A DNA stretch of 64,000 nt, from positions 2,078,321 through 2,142,320 of the forward strand of contig CP031964.1 of assembly GCA_003443635.1 (NCBI GenBank), given 5' to 3'. This document shows, piece by piece, positions 45,966 through 55,568 of this stretch; the stretch's first letter is position 1; each line of letters starts with the position of its first letter. The notes below the pieces were generated by a model that saw only the letters and a list, made by a program, of their open reading frames with translations, did not search any database and was not told the origin of the DNA. Position numbers and translations under genes: made by a program. The DNA is from Flavobacteriaceae bacterium. GTDB lineage: Bacteria; Bacteroidota; Bacteroidia; Flavobacteriales; Flavobacteriaceae.

Positions 45966-46949
45966 TTATATAGTCATTATATCTGATACTCTTAATAGTT
46001 CTAAATTTATTTTTGATTTTCCTTTAATTGCATTTTCAAATGGAGTTAGTTCAATTTTATTATTAATAAGTCCAACCATATAATTGGATTTTCCTGCTAA
46101 TAAACTCTCTACTGCTTTCACTCCCATTCTACTAGCTAACACTCTATCAAAACAACTAGGAGAGCCTCCTCGTTGCATATGTCCTAAAACAGAAACACGT
46201 ACGTCATAATCTGTCATATGCTCTTCGACATAATCCTTTAACTCGAATACATTCTTTCCTATTTTATCACCTTCAGCAACAATAACTATACTTGAGGATT
46301 TTCCAGACTTCTTACTCCTTCTTAACGACTCTAATAAACGATCTAACCCCAAATCTTCTTCAGGAATTAATATTTCTTCAGCTCCAGCTCCAACACCTAC
46401 ATTTAATGCTATATGTCCAACATCTCTACCCATCACTTCAATAAAAAATAATCGGTTATGAGAACTTGCTGTATCTCTAATTTTATCAACCGCTTCTACA
46501 ATTGTATTTAAAGCCGTATCATATCCTAAAGTATGTGATGTGCCAAAAATATCGTTGTCGATAGTTCCTGGTATTCCAATAACAGGAAAATTATATTCTT
46601 GATTAAATATATATGCTCCATTAAATGTACCATCACCACCTATAGTAACTAAGGCATCAATATTTGCATTCATTAAAGTATTATACGCTTCTTTACGTCC
46701 TTCTTTAGTTCTAAATTTTTTAGAGCGAGCAGATTTTAATATTGTACCTCCCTTATTAATAATACCCTTTACACTACGCGCATTCATTTCTTTAAAATCG
46801 CCTTCAATCGTTCCCTCATAACCTCTATATATACCAATGCATTCTATTTCATGATAAGCGCAAGCTCGAACTACAGATCGGATTGCAGCATTCATTCCTG
46901 GAGAGTCTCCTCCAGAAGTCATTACTCCAATTCTATTAATTTTTTTCAT
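45966..46949 (-). CDS. pfkA: 6-phosphofructokinase
   Basis: Bacterial ATP-dependent phosphofructokinase, which makes fructose-1,6-bisphosphate. Motifs: GVMTSGGDSPGMNAAIRSVV at the N-terminus, GGDGTFNGAYIF near residue 104, PGTIDNDIFG near 128 (catalytic Asp), and MQRGGSPSCFDR near 258. Length (327) fits the bacterial PfkA type. It is the first gene of pfkA-gapA-kinase. An 18-base inverted repeat lies 7 bases before its start codon. Confidence 0.97.
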   Translation of the reverse strand: MKKINRIGVMTSGGDSPGMNAAIRSVVRACAYHEIECIGIYRGYEGTIEGDFKEMNARSVKGIINKGGTILKSARSKKFRTKEGRKEAYNTLMNANIDALVTIGGDGTFNGAYIFNQEYNFPVIGIPGTIDNDIFGTSHTLGYDTALNTIVEAVDKIRDTASSHNRLFFIEVMGRDVGHIALNVGVGAGAEEILIPEEDLGLDRLLESLRRSKKSGKSSSIVIVAEGDKIGKNVFELKDYVEEHMTDYDVRVSVLGHMQRGGSPSCFDRVLASRMGVKAVESLLAGKSNYMVGLINNKIELTPFENAIKGKSKINLELLRVSDIMTI

Positions 46950-46956
46950 TATTTTC

Positions 46957-46974
46957 TTACCTTAGATAAGGTAA
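46957..46974. promoter_or_regulatory. Palindrome just upstream of pfkA
   Basis: TTACCTTAGATAAGGTAA consists of perfect eight-base arms with a two-base centre, 7 bases from the pfkA ATG on its 5' side. It could be an operator or an RNA hairpin that covers the ribosome site. No T run follows, so it is not a terminator. Confidence 0.5.
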
Positions 46975-47050
46975 ATCTAATAAACTTAAGGAATAAAATG
47001 TAATGTTACCTAGCTTTTTAATGAAATAAAAAAATACAAGAATTTGTTTT

Positions 47051-47074
47051 AACAAATGACTTTCATCATTTGTT
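47051..47074. terminator. Stem-loop spanning the tamB stop codon
   Basis: AACAAATGA and TCATTTGTT form a perfect nine-pair stem with a six-base loop across the tamB stop. The T run is on the plus-strand side (the antisense of tamB's Lys/Asn codons), so it is an imperfect terminator for tamB. Confidence 0.35.
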
Positions 47075-50000
47075 TTTTTTGTTGTTTGAAGTTGTTTTTT
47101 GTTTGAAACCTATAAAATCTGGCAATACTTTTTCTTCTGTAGCTATTTCTTTTTTATCTCGTTGCTTTTTACGTTTAAAAATCTTCGTAAAGAGTTCTTT
47201 TAAACTATCGAATTCTACATTATAAGATAATCCAATACCTTGAGTGTAACCTATTTGTTCTCCAAAATTTCTAATACTATTTTCTCTATTAAAAAACTTT
47301 AGAGATAGTGTGCGATCTTCATTAAGCAATACTTCAATTTCAAAATTACCAGCAATTACGGTTTCGCTAACACCTCCAATTGGAACTCCTACATTACCAT
47401 TAATGAGGATATTATCACTAAGCCTTGTACTTAGGCTAGCAATAAACCGATCGTCAGATTGAAATTCAGGGGTGTTTTCTCCTACTTGATAATCTACTCC
47501 AATTTGCAATTTACCATCCTTGGTCGATAGTAAATCGTTTAATATGGCTTTAATACCGTCTGAAAATAACCCGAATGCATCTTGAGATCTAAAGTTAATA
47601 TCATTCTTGAAAGAGCCTGTAGCAAGTAATGATAATGCTTGAAATTGTTTTGTATCATTATCACTCAACCTATATTGTAATTCAGAGTTAATAGTGGAAT
47701 TTACATTTGGAAAGTTTAAATTAAAGTTAATATCTGGTTGCTCTAGTTGACCTGTTAGTTCTATTTCTACTTCTACAGGTATGCTTTGACTTGTAGGGTT
47801 ATCTAATAAAATAGAAGGATTTGCATTAATCCCATCATGTATTGCTCTTATATTCATTTGAGCTTTTAATGGATCTCCTTCCCATACTAAATTTCCACCT
47901 TGTTGTACTTTAAACTCTTTTTGTATTTGAATAACTCCAGGAGTAATAAAATTATATATTCCTTCATTAACTATAAAGTCTCCAAACATATTAAATTTTC
48001 CGTTTGTATTTATTTGAGTTAGAATACCTCCATCACCACGGCCACGTATAGTACTTCCAGTAGTTTTATCAATTACTATTTCGATTTCTGCATTCTGATT
48101 AACATCTAAATCAAAATCCAATTCTAAACCAGATATATTATCTAAAACAACTTCCTCTCCTTTTAACTTTGCTTCTTTTTCTTCTTTAGTTGTAAAATGA
48201 ATAAATGAATCTGTTCCAAATGTTTCTGCATCATTTAAAGGAATTACAAAAACAGTTCCTTGTTCTGTCTCTACAGAAGCATTAACAACTAATTGATTTA
48301 CTGGTCCGCTAATTTCAATTTCTCCACCAACAAATGCTGTTCCATAATATAAAGCATCTTCATAATCTGAAGTATTTAAAACTAAAAATCGATTTGAATT
48401 AATATCTAGATCTAATGCCCATTTTGAAAAATTTACATGGCTAATACTACCAGATAAATTTGCATTTGAAAAACGATCTGAATCTGTTAATTGAGCATTA
48501 CTAAAATTAAACGATTGTCGTTCTAAGTTAACTATTGTATTATCTGCAAACTCATAATCTACATTTAAATATGGTACACTCAAACCTCCTTTATCTAAAT
48601 CTAAGTTTCCTATAATATTAGGTCTATTTAACCTTCCTACAACTCTTACATTACCTTCAACTTCTCCACGAATATTAGTAATTACTCCAGAGCCAAACGG
48701 TGTTAATGGATTAAGAATAAATTGGTTAAAATTAACCTCTAAATCTATAGTTGGATTTTTGCCTGCAACGTTTAAATTACCAATAACAGATAATGATTCT
48801 TTTTGATCATCTTTTAAACTTACGTTTACATCATAATTTGTTAATGACTCATATCCTACTATATTAGCTTTAAAAGAGCCTAGATTGAAATTATTTATTT
48901 TAAAATCATCGACAATGATATTAGATTCAGGCAAGTAAGCCCTTCCTTCTTGTTTAATATTTAGTTTTCCGTTCACATTACCTGCTAATGCCAAACTATC
49001 TATGCGCGGTGTAATTTTAATAAGGTCTACATTTTTAAACTCTAAATTTAGGTCTTTATAAGTTGAGTCTCTCATTACTCCCAAAAACTTCATACTTTCA
49101 TCAAGGTGACTCACGTCTATATTATCAAACTCTATATTTTTAAAATTTCTGTCAAAAATAATTTTATTATTTGCATTTCTCTTTTCATTTATAAACCATT
49201 CATTATTTTTAAATAATACTTCTGACTTATTAAATCCAAAAACAGATTTACGATTTTCATTAATCGTGTAGTAGAGGTTTAAGTTAAAATCATCTGCATT
49301 TATATCCCCTCCTTTAAATTGAGTTTTTATGATTAAGGTATCATTTACAGTTACATTTATCAAACTAAAGTCTGAAGCTTTATAATACTTGGTATCCACA
49401 CTATCTACTTCTATATATGTATTAAATAATGGGTTGTCATTATTTAATCTTAATTGAATTCCTTTTGCTAAATAATCTTCTAATTTAATTTTTGGAGAAT
49501 TAAACACTAAATTGAATTTTTTAGCATCACTTTCTATATGGCCTCTAAAAAAAGTATTGCTTCCTAATTCTAATTCAGGTAAAAACACTTCAGCAATTTT
49601 ATTATATATTTTAAAGTTAAAATCTATAAATTGATTCTCTTGTATTTCATGAGGATTATAGTTTGCATAAATATCACCAAACGAGTTTTCAATAAGCTTC
49701 AAAGCATCTTTAAATACAAATTTACCATTTAAACTCCCTTCTATAATATCTGGAGAGTTTACATTTATGTATCTAATATTATTTTTAAATTCTGATGATA
49801 TAGCAAAATCTTTAAAATAATACTCTTCATTTTGATTTTTATATAATGTGTTTTTAAATGAAATACTCCCATAAGCATTATCAATGTTGGTGCCTTTCAT
49901 ATCCATTTTAACTAAACCTTGAAAAACAGAAATACTATCCTTTGTGACAAAATTTAACGCGTTAAGATTTGCTTTAGTAACATTTGCTGTAAAATCATAA

Positions 50001-51484
50001 TTGTTTTCTGCTTCAGAAAAATTAATTAAGCCATTAAATTTTAAATCTAAATTTTCATCATTAGCAATTAATTCTCCATTAAAAATATTGTCTTGAATAT
50101 TACCTGAGATATCAATACCATTATAATCATAATTATTATAATCTAAATTATAAATATTTCCATCTACCTGTGTATTTAACGTTTCTAGTGTAAATCCTTT
50201 ACCATTTACATCAAGATTTAAAGATGTTTTACCAACACTTGCGTTTTTAATAAGTGTTCCTAAATCAAATTCTTCTAAAACAATATTACCTGAATACGTT
50301 AATTTATCTGCATTATTAATATTTAACATCTCTATTGTAGAAATTGCTTGACCTAAACGCGTATCTATAGTAACATCAGTATTAAGCATATCTTTAGTAA
50401 CTAAAGATTTTCCTTTTATTGTAAAGCGTCCTAAACTATCTAACGATGTAGGTAAATTTCTTTCTCCGAGAATATTTGGTAAAATTGCATTTAAATCTCT
50501 CCTAGAGGAGCTTAAGTTATTATAATCACCTTCCATAACAAAATCTCCTTTTCCAAAAATATTTTTGAAATTTAAAGTTCCATTTATGGCTGTTTGGCTA
50601 GAAGTAGTTAATAATAAATTACTAGCTGTTAAGTCATTTAAAGTGCCTGTAAAGTTTGCTTTTAGTTTTGCATATTGATTTAATCCAAACTCGTTATAAT
50701 ATTTATTAAGCTCGTTTAAAGCTATTGTAGAATCATCAAAATTTGCTATCAATTGTACTTTATTTACAAACTGAGGCATATCTTTTAATTCATATTCAAA
50801 TTTTAATTTCCCTTTTAATAAAGATTTTTCAGTTTCAATTTCAAGGTTTTCAAACGTCATATCTTTTATAGAATATGCAAAATTTGTTTGAAGGTTTTTT
50901 AGTGTAATTCCTCTTTTTTCAAAAAATGATAATTTGTTTATTCGAGTACTCACATCTGGGCCAAAAACTAAAAAATCAGTAGTATTAAAATTTAAGTTCG
51001 TAAAATCTAAAATTACTGGAGTTGAAAGGTTTTCATCTATTAATACGAACCTACTATCTTTAACAGATATATCACTAGACGATAATAAAAACTTCTCTTC
51101 TGATTTTGTAGCTGATGTTCCAAATTTAGCAATAAATACATCTAAATTTGTAAGACGCTCTTCTTCATATATTTTTAAATTGAAAAATAAGTTCTCAATA
51201 TCTATATCGCCAAAAGTCAGTTTTCCTTTATAAAGCTTTCTAAAACTGATAATTGATGTATTGAGTTCTGAAATGCTAATGAGAGTGTCTTGTTTGTGAT
51301 CTTCAATGTAAATTCCCTTAAGTTCTACATCGCCATTAAATTGAAGTCCAACTTTTTCAATAGTTATATTAGTTCCAAAATCTTCATTAATTTTTTCTGT
51401 AGTATATTTTCCTAAACTAGTTTGGATAGCAGGAATAGAAAGTAGCAACACCAATATGATGAAAAGAAGTAGCATAATTGCCAC
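47066..51484 (-). CDS. tamB: TamB-like translocation/assembly module protein
   Basis: A very large (1472-residue) AsmA/TamB-type protein spanning the periplasm, linked to outer-membrane protein insertion and phospholipid transport. It has one N-terminal transmembrane helix (IMLLLFIILVLLLSI), a beta-helical repeat body and the C-terminal DUF490 domain (about residues 1090-1460, with GTVFVIPLNDAETFG and QGGNLVWEGDP). The called GTG start leaves only two residues before the helix; upstream in-frame codons encode IFKKVLKITSKL, a normal cytosolic anchor, but offer no ATG, GTG or TTG. It diverges from tsaD. Confidence 0.9.
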   Translation of the reverse strand: MAIMLLLFIILVLLLSIPAIQTSLGKYTTEKINEDFGTNITIEKVGLQFNGDVELKGIYIEDHKQDTLISISELNTSIISFRKLYKGKLTFGDIDIENLFFNLKIYEEERLTNLDVFIAKFGTSATKSEEKFLLSSSDISVKDSRFVLIDENLSTPVILDFTNLNFNTTDFLVFGPDVSTRINKLSFFEKRGITLKNLQTNFAYSIKDMTFENLEIETEKSLLKGKLKFEYELKDMPQFVNKVQLIANFDDSTIALNELNKYYNEFGLNQYAKLKANFTGTLNDLTASNLLLTTSSQTAINGTLNFKNIFGKGDFVMEGDYNNLSSSRRDLNAILPNILGERNLPTSLDSLGRFTIKGKSLVTKDMLNTDVTIDTRLGQAISTIEMLNINNADKLTYSGNIVLEEFDLGTLIKNASVGKTSLNLDVNGKGFTLETLNTQVDGNIYNLDYNNYDYNGIDISGNIQDNIFNGELIANDENLDLKFNGLINFSEAENNYDFTANVTKANLNALNFVTKDSISVFQGLVKMDMKGTNIDNAYGSISFKNTLYKNQNEEYYFKDFAISSEFKNNIRYINVNSPDIIEGSLNGKFVFKDALKLIENSFGDIYANYNPHEIQENQFIDFNFKIYNKIAEVFLPELELGSNTFFRGHIESDAKKFNLVFNSPKIKLEDYLAKGIQLRLNNDNPLFNTYIEVDSVDTKYYKASDFSLINVTVNDTLIIKTQFKGGDINADDFNLNLYYTINENRKSVFGFNKSEVLFKNNEWFINEKRNANNKIIFDRNFKNIEFDNIDVSHLDESMKFLGVMRDSTYKDLNLEFKNVDLIKITPRIDSLALAGNVNGKLNIKQEGRAYLPESNIIVDDFKINNFNLGSFKANIVGYESLTNYDVNVSLKDDQKESLSVIGNLNVAGKNPTIDLEVNFNQFILNPLTPFGSGVITNIRGEVEGNVRVVGRLNRPNIIGNLDLDKGGLSVPYLNVDYEFADNTIVNLERQSFNFSNAQLTDSDRFSNANLSGSISHVNFSKWALDLDINSNRFLVLNTSDYEDALYYGTAFVGGEIEISGPVNQLVVNASVETEQGTVFVIPLNDAETFGTDSFIHFTTKEEKEAKLKGEEVVLDNISGLELDFDLDVNQNAEIEIVIDKTTGSTIRGRGDGGILTQINTNGKFNMFGDFIVNEGIYNFITPGVIQIQKEFKVQQGGNLVWEGDPLKAQMNIRAIHDGINANPSILLDNPTSQSIPVEVEIELTGQLEQPDINFNLNFPNVNSTINSELQYRLSDNDTKQFQALSLLATGSFKNDINFRSQDAFGLFSDGIKAILNDLLSTKDGKLQIGVDYQVGENTPEFQSDDRFIASLSTRLSDNILINGNVGVPIGGVSETVIAGNFEIEVLLNEDRTLSLKFFNRENSIRNFGEQIGYTQGIGLSYNVEFDSLKELFTKIFKRKKQRDKKEIATEEKVLPDFIGFKQKTTSNNKKNK

Positions 51485-51703
51485 TAGTTTTGACGTTATT
51501 TTTAATACTTTTTTAAAGATACTTAAGGTGTTATAATATTGTGCAAATAAACTAAAAATTTAGATGTATAAACTTACCATTTTTTAAACTTTGATTTATC
51601 TGCTGTCTACTATTTTTTTCATTTATTTGTATATACGTTAAAAAGCCAAAAAAAGATGGTGATTTAGTGTACAAATAACAATTACTATGCCTAATTTTTA
51701 TTG

Positions 51704-52726
51704 ATGAATACACAGGATATTTATATTTTGGGAATTGAATCTTCTTGCGATGATACAGCGGCTTCCATAATTTACAACGGTAAAATTTTAAGTAATGTTG
51801 TAGCTAGCCAAGAAATACATAAAGAATATGGAGGTGTTGTTCCTGAATTAGCTTCACGTGCACATCAACAGAACATAGTTCCTGTAGTACATCAAGCATT
51901 AATAAAAGCTGATATAGATAAAACACAATTAAGTGCTATTGCATTTACTCGAGGACCAGGTTTAATGGGGTCTCTTTTAGTAGGGACTTCATTTGCTAAG
52001 TCATTAGCATATGGCTTAAACATCCCCTTAATAGATGTAAACCATATGCAAGCACATATTTTAGCACATTTTATAGATGAAGAAGGTTTTGACAAGCCCA
52101 AATTTCCATTTTTAGCAATGACTATTTCTGGGGGACATACACAAATAGTAAAAGTTAATAGTTATTTTAATATGACCGTTATTGGAGAAACTATAGACGA
52201 TGCAGTTGGAGAGGCATACGATAAAAGCGGTAAAGTCTTAGGTTTGGGTTATCCAGCTGGGCCAGAAATAGACAAGCTTGCACAAACTGGAAATCCAAAA
52301 GCGTTTTCGTTTACTAAACCAAAAGTAAAAGGACTAAACTTTAGTTTTTCCGGATTAAAGACTGCTATTCTATATTTTGTACAAAAACAAGTTAAAGAAC
52401 ATCCAGAGTTCATAAAAGATAACTTAAACGACATCTGCGCCTCTATACAATACACCATCATAGGCATTTTAATAGATAAATTAAAATTAGCGAGTAAAGA
52501 AACAAGGATTAAACATATTGCTATTGGCGGTGGCGTTTCTGCTAACTCAGGCATACGAAAAGCATTAAAAGAAGGCGAGCAAAAATTTGGATGGACAACT
52601 TATATTCCTAAATTTGAATTTACTACAGATAATGCAGCAATGATTGCAATAGTAGGTTATTTAAAATATCTTGAAAATGATTTTGCAGAGGAAGGTATCA
52701 CTGCTTCTGCACGATTAAAAATTTAA
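51704..52726 (+). CDS. tsaD: tRNA N6-adenosine threonylcarbamoyltransferase
   Basis: Kae1/TsaD, which transfers the threonylcarbamoyl group to adenosine-37 of ANN-decoding tRNAs. Motifs: the opening GIESSCDDTAASI, NHMQAHIL near residue 112 with the metal histidines, ISGGHTQIV near 140 and GGGVSANSGIRKAL near 270, and the final DNAAMIA. Length (340) is normal. A TTG at 51701 is one codon ahead of the ATG at 51704, which I prefer. It diverges from tamB and is followed one base later by rsmE. Confidence 0.97.
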   Translation: MNTQDIYILGIESSCDDTAASIIYNGKILSNVVASQEIHKEYGGVVPELASRAHQQNIVPVVHQALIKADIDKTQLSAIAFTRGPGLMGSLLVGTSFAKSLAYGLNIPLIDVNHMQAHILAHFIDEEGFDKPKFPFLAMTISGGHTQIVKVNSYFNMTVIGETIDDAVGEAYDKSGKVLGLGYPAGPEIDKLAQTGNPKAFSFTKPKVKGLNFSFSGLKTAILYFVQKQVKEHPEFIKDNLNDICASIQYTIIGILIDKLKLASKETRIKHIAIGGGVSANSGIRKALKEGEQKFGWTTYIPKFEFTTDNAAMIAIVGYLKYLENDFAEEGITASARLKI

Positions 52727-52727
52727 A

Positions 52728-53435
52728 ATGCAGCTATTCTATAATCCTGAAATTACTGAACAGACATCTCAGTTTTCTTTCTCTAAAGAAGAAAGCAAAC
52801 ATATTTCTAAAGTATTAAGAAAAAAAAGTGGTGATATTCTTCATATTACAAATGGTAAAGGTTGGGGTTTTGAAGCTAAAATATTAATAACTGACTTTAA
52901 ACAATGTACTGCTTCAATAATATCTAAACAATTTCAAAATAAAAAAACTTATAATTTACATTTAGCTGTTGCTCCCACAAAAATGAATGACCGTTATGAG
53001 TGGTTTTTAGAAAAAGCAACCGAAATAGGTATTGATAGTATTACTCCTATTATTTGTGATCATAGTGAGCGTAAAATAATAAAAGATGTACGTTTCGAGA
53101 AAATTTTACAATCGGCTATGAAACAATCATTAAGCTTTTATTTACCAAAACTGAATTCAGTAATGCCTTTTAAAGAATTTATTAAACAAGAATTTAATGG
53201 CCTTTTATTTATAGCACACTGCGAAGAAATAAGTGACAGAAAATCTTTAAAACAAGAATTGAAATCTAATCAAGATATTACTATCCTGATAGGACCAGAA
53301 GGTGATTTTAGTATAAATGAAATTAACCTTGCAATACAAAATAATTTTACCCCTGTAACTTTAGGACAAACACGATTACGTACAGAAACAGCTGCAATTG
53401 TAGCAGCACATAGTGCTGCATTTAATAATGAATGA
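52728..53435 (+). CDS. rsmE: 16S rRNA m3U1498 methyltransferase
   Basis: SPOUT-class methyltransferase that methylates uridine 1498 of 16S rRNA. Seen: an N-terminal PUA-like segment, KMNDRYEWFLEKATEIGI near residue 87, and the SAM-binding knot IGPEGDFS near 187 with LGQTRLRTETAAI near 213. Length (235) is normal. It starts one base after the tsaD stop, so the pair is an operon; it ends 3 bases from the convergent DUF1223 gene. Confidence 0.95.
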   Translation: MQLFYNPEITEQTSQFSFSKEESKHISKVLRKKSGDILHITNGKGWGFEAKILITDFKQCTASIISKQFQNKKTYNLHLAVAPTKMNDRYEWFLEKATEIGIDSITPIICDHSERKIIKDVRFEKILQSAMKQSLSFYLPKLNSVMPFKEFIKQEFNGLLFIAHCEEISDRKSLKQELKSNQDITILIGPEGDFSINEINLAIQNNFTPVTLGQTRLRTETAAIVAAHSAAFNNE

Positions 53436-53438
53436 ATA

Positions 53439-54176
53439 CTATAAACTAACTTGACTAGCTCCAGTAATATTTAAACGTTCATCTTCTACAATAACCACAA
53501 CCCTCAATTGGTCATCATTTTTTACTAATTCAGGGATACTAATCTGCCCTAAACCAGAAGTTTCTTTTAAGTTAAAATTAAGCTCAGATACTACTATGTT
53601 CGAGTTCTTAAGTGTTCGAGTTCTATTCTCTCCACGCTTTACGTAAGTTTCTCTATCGTTAATCACTAATGCTAAACGAATAGATTTATTAGAAATATCT
53701 CCTTTAATATTATAATCAAAATTAACTTTACTCCCATCAATTCTTGAATTACTAATAACTACTTGATTTGAAGAAGGTTTAGACAAATACCTTTTTAATT
53801 TTGTATTCATAGTATTTCGTTGAGAACCCACAAAATGTTCTTTACCATTTATTACAATTTGTGGTGTATAAATTGAGCTACTATAAAATTTTTGACCGTA
53901 AACACGTTGTTTATTCGTAAATGCTGCTTTAGCAAAAGGATCTTTCCAGCCAATATAATCCCAATAATCGACGTGATACGACAATGTTATTACATCTTTA
54001 GCATTATATGTTTGTTTTACTTCTTTTAAAAGTTTATCAGCAGATGGGCAACTGGAACATCCTTGGGATGTAAAAAGTTCTAAAACTACCACTGGTTTAA
54101 AATTATCTTTTGGGGTATTATCTGCATTAAAAAGTGATAAACTTGCTATAATTAAAGTTAAAAAGAAGTTCTGCAT
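53439..54176 (-). CDS. Exported DUF1223 thioredoxin-fold protein
   Basis: A 245-residue exported protein of the DUF1223 family. A signal peptide (about residues 1-16) leads to ELFTSQGCSSCPSAD with Cys40 and Cys43 (CxxC) in a thioredoxin-like fold, then VDYWDYIGWKDPFAKA near residue 68, a family phrase. It is likely a periplasmic disulfide-handling protein of unknown substrate. The N-terminal helix has no lipobox. It is a single gene, divergent with 24 bases from the DUF4159 gene and convergent with rsmE. Confidence 0.88.
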   Translation of the reverse strand: MQNFFLTLIIASLSLFNADNTPKDNFKPVVVLELFTSQGCSSCPSADKLLKEVKQTYNAKDVITLSYHVDYWDYIGWKDPFAKAAFTNKQRVYGQKFYSSSIYTPQIVINGKEHFVGSQRNTMNTKLKRYLSKPSSNQVVISNSRIDGSKVNFDYNIKGDISNKSIRLALVINDRETYVKRGENRTRTLKNSNIVVSELNFNLKETSGLGQISIPELVKNDDQLRVVVIVEDERLNITGASQVSL

Positions 54177-54200
54177 GTTAAATATTTTTATTTTTGAAGT

Positions 54201-54872
54201 ATGATAATATGTCCGAAGCTAAAATTAAATCTTACAGTAATTACTGGTTTTATTGCATTTTTAACATTTTTAAACTGCCATGCGCAAGATATAGCTGTAC
54301 TCAAATATAGAGGTGGAGGTGATTGGTATGGAAACCCAACAGCACTACCTAATTTAATTAAGTTTAGTAATGAAAATATAGATACTGCAATTAATGATAA
54401 GCCACAATCGGTAGAAGTTGGCAGTATAGATATATTTCAATATCCATTTATACATATGACAGGGCATGGAAATGTATTTTTTAGTGAGAATGATGCCGAA
54501 AATTTACGTGATTATTTAATTTCTGGAGGTTTTCTTCATATAGATGACAATTATGGGATGCAACCTTATGTTACTAAAGAACTCAAAAAAGTATTTCCAA
54601 ATCAAGATTTAGTAGAACTTCCCGCTAATCATGAAATATTTAATATTGCTTATAAGTTTCCTAATGGACTACCGAAAATTCATGAACACGATGGTAAACG
54701 TCCACAAGCTCTAGGTTTATTTCATGAAGGAAGGTTAGTGTTATTATTCACTGTCGAAAGTGATTTAGGTGATGGTTGGGAAGATCCAATAATACATAAC
54801 GACCCACCTGAGGTACGCGAAAAAGCTTTAAAGATGGGAGCCAACATTGTAAAATATGCTTTTAAAAATTAA
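54201..54872 (+). CDS. DUF4159 domain protein
   Basis: A 223-residue exported protein of the DUF4159 family: signal-like segment (about residues 8-29) ending FLNCHAQ, then KYRGGGDWYGNPTALPNLI near residue 38 and the core GGFLHIDDNYGMQ near 112, the family hallmark. The C-terminus has the DGWEDP motif. Function is unknown; relatives appear with moxR-type gene clusters in other bacteria, but no AAA ATPase is here. A Cys near the leader end could be a lipobox, but FLNC is a weak match. Confidence 0.85.
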   Translation: MIICPKLKLNLTVITGFIAFLTFLNCHAQDIAVLKYRGGGDWYGNPTALPNLIKFSNENIDTAINDKPQSVEVGSIDIFQYPFIHMTGHGNVFFSENDAENLRDYLISGGFLHIDDNYGMQPYVTKELKKVFPNQDLVELPANHEIFNIAYKFPNGLPKIHEHDGKRPQALGLFHEGRLVLLFTVESDLGDGWEDPIIHNDPPEVREKALKMGANIVKYAFKN

Positions 54873-54888
54873 TTAATTATCTTTAATT

Positions 54889-55041
54889 ATGAAAAAGAAC
54901 AGTTTATTTTTTAAAGTCACAGCAATTGTATTAATACTCATACTCATATTTGTTTCAATGTATGAAATGAATGCTCATACCTATACTAGCGGCATTAGGA
55001 ATTATGATTTGCATTGGGGATTTCTGGAAGCTATTAATTAA
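54889..55041 (+). CDS. Unlisted 50-residue membrane peptide
   Basis: Read directly between the DUF4159 and TrmH-type genes: ATG 54889, TAA 55039-55041. The product begins MKKNSLFFKVTAIVLILIL, one transmembrane helix, then EMNAHTYTSGIRNYDLHWGF and a short end (LEAIN). The start is 16 bases after the DUF4159 stop and the stop is 2 bases before the next ATG, a spacing typical of an operon. I do not recognise it. The polar C-terminal part with Tyr/Trp/His residues may face the periplasm. Confidence 0.65.
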   Translation: MKKNSLFFKVTAIVLILILIFVSMYEMNAHTYTSGIRNYDLHWGFLEAIN

Positions 55042-55043
55042 AA

Positions 55044-55547
55044 ATGCAACTTACTCACAACACCACTAATTTTATTAAGCGAAAATTCCCTATTACTTTA
55101 ATTTGTGATAATGTAACTAATGCTCCTAATATTGGAAGTTTGTTTCGAATCTCTGACGCTTTTGGTATAGAAAAACTTATTTTTTGTGGAGAAACAATTC
55201 ATTTAGGGCGAAAAATGATGAAAACATCACGGGCTACTGAAAATGTTGTGAATTATGAATTAAATAAGAATATTTTTGAAGTCGTAAGAGAATTAAAAGC
55301 ACATCAATATCAAATTATTGCTTTAGAAATTACAGTTTCTAGTACACCTCTACATCAATTTAAACTGGCAAATCAAAAACAACCTATTGCACTAATTATT
55401 GGTGACGAAAATTTTGGAATTTCAGAAGCTATTCTTAATAATGCCAATACAGTAATTCATATCGATATGTTTGGACAAAATAGTAGTATGAATGTAGTGC
55501 AAGCAGCCAATATTGCATTATACGAACTTACTAAACAATTAATGTAG
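55044..55547 (+). CDS. SpoU/TrmH-type RNA 2'-O-methyltransferase
   Basis: A 167-residue SPOUT methyltransferase, without the extra N-terminal domain of longer relatives. Motif 1 is NAPNIGSLFRISDAFG near residue 28, motif 2 is LIIGDENFGIS near 113, and motif 3 is DMFGQNSSMNVVQAANIALY near 142. It probably 2'-O-methylates tRNA or rRNA; the target nucleotide is not set by sequence. It lies 2 bases after the 50-residue gene and 21 bases before the AI-2E gene. Confidence 0.9.
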   Translation: MQLTHNTTNFIKRKFPITLICDNVTNAPNIGSLFRISDAFGIEKLIFCGETIHLGRKMMKTSRATENVVNYELNKNIFEVVRELKAHQYQIIALEITVSSTPLHQFKLANQKQPIALIIGDENFGISEAILNNANTVIHIDMFGQNSSMNVVQAANIALYELTKQLM

Positions 55548-55568
55548 CAGATTTTATATATTTACTGG

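Noticed and set aside
47051..47074. Stem-loop with T run as a plus-strand terminator
   Set aside because: No plus-strand gene ends here; the T run is the antisense of the AAA/AAC codons of the tamB C-terminus. Kept only as a weak structural feature.
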